10,328 nucleotides of DNA, from contig CAAECW010000097.1 of NCBI GenBank assembly GCA_900754445.1, positions 1-10,328 on the forward strand. Direction: 5' to 3'. A model generated the notes under the pieces. It saw only the letters and a program-made list of their open reading frames with translations. It had not been told where the DNA came from and made no database searches. How positions within the stretch are numbered: position 1 is the first letter of the stretch; the number at the start of each line of letters is the position of its first letter. Positions 6,084 to 10,328 of the stretch are shown here, one piece after another. This DNA is from an uncultured Collinsella sp. Lineage in GTDB: Bacteria; Actinomycetota; Coriobacteriia; Coriobacteriales; Coriobacteriaceae. The position numbers were made by a program, and so were the translations under genes.

Positions 6084-7283
6084 ATGGATAAAACCAAGAT
6101 CAAGTACCTGGTGGGCATTTATGCTGCCGCCATGTGCATTATGGGCATGTTGGTGCCCGTCCCCATCGTGGCCTCTGTCGCGGCGGCGTTTCCCAACGAG
6201 AACATCGCTGCCGTCCAGATGATCATCGGCATCATCCCGTTGATGATGGCGCTGTCCGCCATGCTCGTCTCTTCACAGCTCGCCTCTCGCGTGTCCAAGA
6301 AGAAGACGACGCTTGTCGGTCACGTTATCGTGATGCTGGCAGGCGCCTCGGTGCTGGTGTTCCACGACTCACTCGGCCAGGTCTTAGCGGCTTCTGCTGT
6401 CATGGGCCTTGGTCTCGGCGCCGTGCAGAACTCGACCGACGCCTTGATCGCCGACTATTTCGGCGGAAAGCAGCGCTCGTTTGTCATGGGCATCTACTCC
6501 ACTTTTGTTGCACTGGGCGGCATTATCTGGACGATGGTTTCCGGCATTTTGGGTTCTGCCGAGTGGTTCCACAGCTATGCGGCGTACTTCATCATGATCA
6601 TTTTCATCGTGATCGAGGCTGTTTGCCTTCCCGAGGGTCATCTTGAGCCCAAGCGTAAGGTCAACGTGTTTGCCAATATGCCTAAAGAGGTCGCGATTAT
6701 CACGCTCATGAGCTTTGTGTTCGTACTTACGTTCCAGCTCTTCAGCTCCAACGTTTCGCTGCTTGTTGTGGGTCGCGGCTTTGGCGGTACCGTAGAGGCC
6801 GGTCTTGCCTCTACCGTTATGACCGTTGCCGGTATTGCGGCTGGTCTTTTGGTCGGTCCGCTGTTTGCCAAGTTTAAGAACCTGGCTATGCCGATCGCGT
6901 GGGGCGTGACGCTCGTTGGCCTGGGCCTGACGCTGGTTGCGCCCGCCTTTATGGTGCTGTGCGTTGCGGGCTTTGTCGTCGCTCTTGGCAAGGAGACCTA
7001 CGTGCCGCTGGAGGGCAATTTTGCCGCCGGCAACTCTGCCCCCGAGGGACGTGCGTTTAACCTCGCCATTGGCATGGCAGGCATCAACTTTGGTATGGCG
7101 CTGTCTCCCATTGTGTTTGAGGCCGTGACGTCGCCGTTTGGTGCAACGATTGACCAGAAGTTCATCGCCGGCATGATTGTCTGTGCGGCTTGTGTCGTCT
7201 TTGGCGCCATTAAGTATCGCAAGCTGACTCCGGCGCAGCTCGCCGAGGCCGAAAAGATGGCGGCCAGCGGCGAGGCGGAGTAG
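6084..7283 (+). CDS. Major facilitator superfamily transporter
   Basis: A 399-residue, strongly hydrophobic protein with about twelve predicted membrane segments. The N-terminal half covers roughly residues 8-34, 42-64, 77-94, 98-120, 135-157 and 165-183. A charged central loop (about 185-202, EPKRKVNVFANMPKE) follows, then a similar C-terminal half to about residue 377. The loop between segments 2 and 3 (ASRVSKKKTTLVG) is a degenerate MFS motif A. The start has AAGGA (6073-6077) with six bases of spacing. As the last gene of an acyl-thioester/acyl-phosphate operon it may export or import the organic acid made or used by the kinase, probably with a proton. Substrate is inferred only from context; drug efflux is the main alternative. 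Confidence 0.85.
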   Translation: MDKTKIKYLVGIYAAAMCIMGMLVPVPIVASVAAAFPNENIAAVQMIIGIIPLMMALSAMLVSSQLASRVSKKKTTLVGHVIVMLAGASVLVFHDSLGQVLAASAVMGLGLGAVQNSTDALIADYFGGKQRSFVMGIYSTFVALGGIIWTMVSGILGSAEWFHSYAAYFIMIIFIVIEAVCLPEGHLEPKRKVNVFANMPKEVAIITLMSFVFVLTFQLFSSNVSLLVVGRGFGGTVEAGLASTVMTVAGIAAGLLVGPLFAKFKNLAMPIAWGVTLVGLGLTLVAPAFMVLCVAGFVVALGKETYVPLEGNFAAGNSAPEGRAFNLAIGMAGINFGMALSPIVFEAVTSPFGATIDQKFIAGMIVCAACVVFGAIKYRKLTPAQLAEAEKMAASGEAE

Positions 7284-7323
7284 CCACTCGAGTAGTTGCT
7301 TTGCCGCACATCATGTTTTATCG

Positions 7324-7356
7324 GGGCCGCCGACATATGCCGGCGGCCCTCTTTCT
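7324..7356 (+). terminator. Terminator after the transporter gene
   Basis: A nine-pair perfect GC stem (7324-7332 with 7341-7349) with an eight-base loop is followed by the T-rich TCTTTCT. It lies 40 bases after the transporter stop and probably ends the six-gene operon. Confidence 0.75.
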
Positions 7357-7403
7357 GTCAATGGCTTGATAGCTCGCGAAGAGAAGTAATAACTCCTCGT
7401 CTA

Positions 7404-7483
7404 TCGAATGCCGGCGGACGGGGTGCCGGGGCTACAGTCTTCCGAGCGTTTGCAGTCCCGTCGCTCCGTCCGCCGGCATTCGA
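7404..7483. repeat. Long inverted repeat, 18-20 base arms
   Basis: Arms 7404-7421 and 7466-7483 are perfect reverse complements for 18 bases, and pairing continues through a G-T wobble and a G-C to about 7423/7464. The 40-base interior has no coding sense, and neither end carries a T run, so this is not an ordinary terminator. It lies between two transcription units. It may be a palindromic intergenic repeat element or a structured RNA; a single copy cannot decide. Confidence 0.75.
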
Positions 7484-7570
7484 CCGCAACATGTTGGTCA
7501 AGCATAATCTTTTGGATTCTTTTCGCGTGAGCGGCTTGGTTTTGGTAGGATTTGTCAGCGGCTTGACTAA

Positions 7571-7637
7571 GGGGGTTTTATAACTGCCATGCAGGTAGCC
7601 GTGTTGGTAACGTTTTACCGACTTGCCAAGAACCCCT
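7571..7637. other. Foldable intergenic element of unknown role
   Basis: A closing helix (7572-7579 with 7629-7636, one T-G wobble) encloses a small CTGC/GCAG hairpin (7584-7594) and an eight-pair hairpin (7603-7610 with 7615-7622, loop CGTT) that can be extended by GGTA/TGCC (7594-7597 with 7624-7627). The nested arrangement resembles a small multi-branched RNA, but I match it to no known class. It lies upstream of the nrdD promoter. It has no tRNA-like T arm. Confidence 0.35.
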
Positions 7638-7684
7638 CATAATTAATGCGTCTGCAAAATAACTAATTGCTTTGACCTGCTGAA

Positions 7685-7700
7685 ACACTATATGTTGTGT
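7685..7700. promoter_or_regulatory. NrdR box
   Basis: ACACTATATGTTGTGT is a close match to the 16-base NrdR palindrome (ACACTATATATAGTGT type) that the ATP/dATP-sensing repressor NrdR uses to control ribonucleotide reductase genes. It sits directly upstream of the -35 of the likely nrdD promoter. A weak partner (7654-7669, about half the positions matching) lies 31 bases upstream, the usual spacing of tandem boxes; a second degenerate AT-rich match lies near 7716-7731. Confidence 0.8.
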
Positions 7701-7730
7701 TTGACCTAAAAAAAGAATACAGGATATAGA
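7701..7730 (+). promoter_or_regulatory. Probable nrdD promoter
   Basis: TTGACC (7701-7706) and TATAGA (7725-7730) are separated by 18 bases containing an A run. The predicted transcript would start near 7737, giving a leader of about 220 bases. The abutting NrdR box fits repression by blocking polymerase. Confidence 0.6.
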
Positions 7731-7736
7731 TGCCTC

Positions 7737-7956
7737 TTTGTCGTATGATAGATGGCGGACAGAGAACGAGGACCTTATTCGCCCCATTTGGATGGATTTT
7801 CGAGCCCCTTGATTGGCTGCGAGGATTGTCCGCATGAGGGCCTATGGTTTTCGAAAACACAGATTGCGCGACGGCGCCGCAAGACAGGGGCAAGCCCTGC
7901 CGGGCATCGTTTGGCTCTGAAGCGCAATACGATTTCGACGCGAAAGAGGCAAGAGG
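7737..7956 (+). other. Long untranslated leader of nrdD
   Basis: No gene is supported here. Possible structures are a seven-pair closing helix GCGGACA/TGTCCGC (7755-7761 with 7827-7833), a 12-base palindrome GTTTTCGAAAAC (7847-7858), a CAGGG-GCAAG-CCCTG hairpin (7885-7899), and TTTCG-ACG-CGAAA (7933-7945), whose right arm overlaps the AAAGAGG ribosome binding site (7943-7949). This could allow control of translation, but I recognise no riboswitch class; no cobalamin-box sequence is present. Confidence 0.35.
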
Positions 7957-10179
7957 ATGAAGATCATCAAGCGCAGCGGCACCGAGGTTGTCTTTGACAT
8001 CGATAAGATTGTCAATGCCATCCGCGCCGCAAACTTGGAGGTCGAGGAGAGCTCTCGTCTTACCGACCGCCAGGTGGTTTACGCGGCACAAAACGTCGCC
8101 GAGGCATGCGAGAACGCGGGCCACACCGTGTCGGTCGAGGAGATTCAGGATCTGGTCGAGGACGAGATTATGCGTCTCGACTGCTACGAGGTCGCTCGCC
8201 ATTACATCATCTATCGCTATGTTCAGAGCCTGAAGCGCCAGAAGAACACGACCGACGACAAGATTCTGTCGCTGATTGAGTGCAACAACGAAGAGGTCAA
8301 GCAGGAGAACTCCAACAAGAACCCGACCGTCAATTCCGTTCAGCGTGACTACATGGCCGGCGAGATCTCCAAGGACCTGACCCAGCGTGTGCTGCTGCCC
8401 CAGGAGATTGTGGATGCTCACAATGAGGGTCTGATTCACTTCCATGATTCGGACTACTTTGCCCAGCACATGCATAACTGCGACCTGGTGAACCTGGAGG
8501 ATATGCTCCAGAACGGTACTGTTATTTCGGGCACGCTGATCGAGAAGCCGCACAGCTTCTCGACTGCCTGCAACATCGCGACGCAGATCATCGCTCAGGT
8601 TGCTTCCTCCCAGTACGGTGGCCAGTCGATTTCGCTGACCCATCTTGCCCCGTTCGTCGAGGTGAGCCGTCAAAAGATTCGCGGCGAGGTCGCCCGCGAG
8701 CTCGAGGAGCTCGGCGTTTCCGCATCTCCCGAAAAGGTCCGCGAGGTTGTTGAGGACCGCCTGCGTGACGAGATCCGTCGCGGCGTTCAGACGATTCAGT
8801 ATCAGGTCGTGACCCTTATGACCACGAATGGCCAGGCGCCGTTCGTGACGGTCTTTATGTATCTCAATGAGGCCCGTACGCCCCAGGAGAAGCATGACCT
8901 TGCCATGATTGTGGAGGAGACGCTTCGTCAGCGCTATGAGGGCGTTAAGAACGAAGCCGGCGTGTGGATCACCCCGGCGTTCCCCAAGCTCATCTACGTG
9001 CTCGAGGACGATAACGTTCACGAGGATTCCCCGTACTTCTACCTGACTCAGCTGGCTGCGAAGTGCACCGCCAAGCGCATGGTGCCCGACTACATCTCCG
9101 AGAAGAAGATGCGCGAGCTCAAGCTGTCGAAGGGCGAGACCGCGGGCAACGGCGACTGCTATACCTGCATGGGTTGCCGCAGCTTCCTGACGCCCGACCG
9201 CTCCGGTAACGGATTTAACAACGTGGCCAACGCGCTGAACTATGACCCGAACAAGCCCAAGTACTACGGTCGCTTTAACCAGGGCGTTGTGACCATCAAC
9301 CTGCCCGATGTCGCGCTGAGCTCGCATCAGGACATGGATAAGTTCTGGAAGATCTTCGACGAGCGTCTTGAGCTGTGCCACCGCGCCCTGCTGTGCCGTC
9401 ATGAGCGTCTGATGGGTACGCTTTCGGATGCCGCACCGATTCTTTGGCAGTACGGTGCCCTCGCCCGCCTGAAGAAGGGCGAGACGATCGACAAGTTGCT
9501 CGTGGGCGGTTACTCCACCATTAGTCTAGGTTATGCCGGCCTGTATGAGTGCGTTAAGTACATGACGGGCCACAGCCACACCGAGAAGGAGGGCACGCCC
9601 TTTGCCATGGCCGTCATGCAGCGCATGAACGACAAGTGCGCGGAGTGGAAGGCCGAAAGCGATATTGACTTCTCGCTGTACGGTACCCCGCTTGAGTCGA
9701 CGACCTACAAGTTCGCCAAGTGCCTGCAGCGTCGTTTTGGCATCATCCCGGGCGTGACGGACAAGGGCTACATCACCAACAGCTACCACGTCCACGTGTC
9801 CGAGGAGATCGACGCATTCGACAAGCTCAAGTTCGAGGGTATGTTCCAGCAGCTTTCGCCGGGCGGTGCCATCTCCTACGTCGAGGTTCCCAACATGCAG
9901 GACAACCTCAAGGCTGTCATTCGCGTGATGCAGTACATCTACGACAACATCATGTACGCCGAGCTCAACACCAAGAGCGATTATTGCCAGGTGTGCGGTT
10001 ACGACGGCGAGATCAAGATTGTCGAGGATGACGGCAAGCTGGTGTGGGAGTGCCCCAATTGCGGCAATCGTGACCAGGAGAAGATGAATGTCGCCCGTCG
10101 CACGTGCGGTTACATCGGTACCCAGTTCTGGAACCAGGGCCGAACCGAGGAGATCCGCGACCGCGTGCTGCATCTCTAA
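7957..10179 (+). CDS. nrdD: Anaerobic (class III) ribonucleoside-triphosphate reductase
   Basis: A 740-residue glycyl-radical enzyme that reduces ribonucleoside triphosphates to deoxyribonucleotides without oxygen. The N-terminal ATP-cone (about 1-95, MKIIKRSGTEVVFDIDKI) is the allosteric ATP/dATP sensor. The catalytic barrel shows MHNCDLVN with Cys175 and CMGCRSFL with Cys407, the two active-site cysteines of the family. A C-terminal zinc site uses Cys677, Cys680, Cys699 and Cys702 (CQVCG and CPNCG), and the radical is expected on Gly718 in RTCGYIG. The length is close to the E. coli enzyme (about 710). The ATG at 7957 has AAAGAGG (7943-7949) seven bases upstream, and the gene ends with TAATAA. 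It requires the radical-SAM activase NrdG, which is not in the window and may follow. Confidence 0.97.
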   Translation: MKIIKRSGTEVVFDIDKIVNAIRAANLEVEESSRLTDRQVVYAAQNVAEACENAGHTVSVEEIQDLVEDEIMRLDCYEVARHYIIYRYVQSLKRQKNTTDDKILSLIECNNEEVKQENSNKNPTVNSVQRDYMAGEISKDLTQRVLLPQEIVDAHNEGLIHFHDSDYFAQHMHNCDLVNLEDMLQNGTVISGTLIEKPHSFSTACNIATQIIAQVASSQYGGQSISLTHLAPFVEVSRQKIRGEVARELEELGVSASPEKVREVVEDRLRDEIRRGVQTIQYQVVTLMTTNGQAPFVTVFMYLNEARTPQEKHDLAMIVEETLRQRYEGVKNEAGVWITPAFPKLIYVLEDDNVHEDSPYFYLTQLAAKCTAKRMVPDYISEKKMRELKLSKGETAGNGDCYTCMGCRSFLTPDRSGNGFNNVANALNYDPNKPKYYGRFNQGVVTINLPDVALSSHQDMDKFWKIFDERLELCHRALLCRHERLMGTLSDAAPILWQYGALARLKKGETIDKLLVGGYSTISLGYAGLYECVKYMTGHSHTEKEGTPFAMAVMQRMNDKCAEWKAESDIDFSLYGTPLESTTYKFAKCLQRRFGIIPGVTDKGYITNSYHVHVSEEIDAFDKLKFEGMFQQLSPGGAISYVEVPNMQDNLKAVIRVMQYIYDNIMYAELNTKSDYCQVCGYDGEIKIVEDDGKLVWECPNCGNRDQEKMNVARRTCGYIGTQFWNQGRTEEIRDRVLHL

Positions 10180-10190
10180 TAACCATCCCA

Positions 10191-10328
10191 GGCCGCCCCG
10201 TAGCGAGGCCCCGGACCTTTACTCGCTATTTCGGACAGTCCTGGCTCACGACGGAGGCGCCACTGGCGCCTCCTGTTCGTGCGGAACTCATATCGAGCAA
10301 AGGTCCGGGGCCTCGCTACGGGGCGGCC
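10191..10328. repeat. Large inverted repeat with 30-base perfect arms
   Basis: Arms 10191-10220 and 10299-10328 are exact reverse complements over 30 bases, with weaker pairing continuing inward (CTCG and TAT blocks). The 78-base interior contains a perfect nine-pair hairpin GGAGGCGCC/GGCGCCTCC (10253-10261 with 10265-10273), extended by CACGA/TCGTG, and a small GGAC-A-GTCC dyad (10233-10241). The right arm stops at the window edge, so the repeat may continue. It begins 11 bases after the nrdD stop and has no T run in view. It may be a palindromic repeat element, a very stable mRNA 3' end, or a small RNA. Confidence 0.85.

Noticed and set aside
7296..7583. 95-residue open frame downstream of the transporter
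   Set aside because: It runs through a terminator and the long inverted repeat and has no convincing start signal or family.
7571..7637. tRNA gene
   Set aside because: The ends pair like an acceptor stem, but there is no T arm, no seven-base anticodon loop and no D-arm consensus.
7737..7956. Cobalamin riboswitch before the reductase gene
   Set aside because: I see no B12-box sequence (GCCACT-type) and class III reductase does not use cobalamin.
7752..7997. 81-residue open frame in the nrdD leader, overlapping the nrdD start
   Set aside because: No ribosome binding site of note, no recognisable sequence, and an Arg/Lys-rich tail; an upstream peptide cannot be excluded but is not supported.
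7663..9402. Long open frame of 579 residues on the - strand opposite nrdD
   Set aside because: It mirrors the codon pattern of nrdD, has a biased leucine/valine/histidine-rich composition, no family motif, and runs through the NrdR box and leader.
1..10328. CRISPR array, insertion sequence or prophage genes
   Set aside because: No regularly spaced repeats, transposase, integrase or phage structural protein is visible on either strand.

Overview
The window looks like chromosome from a strictly anaerobic, fairly GC-rich actinobacterium, most likely a gut Coriobacteriia such as Collinsella. This is an inference from coding style, strong GGAGG-type ribosome binding sites, an oxygen-sensitive class III ribonucleotide reductase, and butyrate-kinase-type fermentation genes. 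No marker gene in the window proves the taxon. All genes I can support are on the + strand.

Layout. (1) Bases 1-40 are the 3' end of a tRNA, followed by a terminator at 50-85. (2) Bases 197-1472 hold two closely spaced genes: an Sfp-type 4'-phosphopantetheinyl transferase and a TetR-family regulator. They end at a long perfect terminator (1578-1621). (3) An intergenic stretch (1622-1814) carries a dense palindromic cluster, a candidate TetR operator, and a strong GC hairpin. (4) Bases 1815-7283 are an apparent six-gene operon: thiolase-fold condensing enzyme, DUF35 Zn-ribbon/OB-fold partner, acyl carrier protein, phosphotransacylase, butyrate-type kinase and MFS transporter. Hairpins lie between genes 2 and 3 and between genes 5 and 6, and a terminator follows at 7324-7356. 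(5) Bases 7357-7956 contain no convincing gene. They hold a long inverted repeat, a second foldable element, a NrdR box, a promoter and a roughly 220-base leader. (6) Bases 7957-10179 are nrdD, the anaerobic ribonucleotide reductase. (7) The window ends in an inverted repeat with 30-base perfect arms (10191-10328).

How the genes may work together. The thiolase-like protein and its DUF35 partner resemble the paired subunits of archaeal HMG-CoA synthesis, PhlACB-type acyltransferases and steroid side-chain aldolases. Here they share an operon with a dedicated ACP, which the upstream phosphopantetheinyl transferase could activate. The phosphotransacylase and kinase can interconvert acyl-thioester, acyl-phosphate and free acid, making or spending ATP, and the MFS protein could move the acid across the membrane. 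A TetR protein next door is the obvious candidate regulator. I propose this as a self-contained, ACP-linked acyl-thioester/acyl-phosphate module. Substrate and direction cannot be read from the sequence. The nrdD unit appears to be a separate housekeeping transcription unit under NrdR control.
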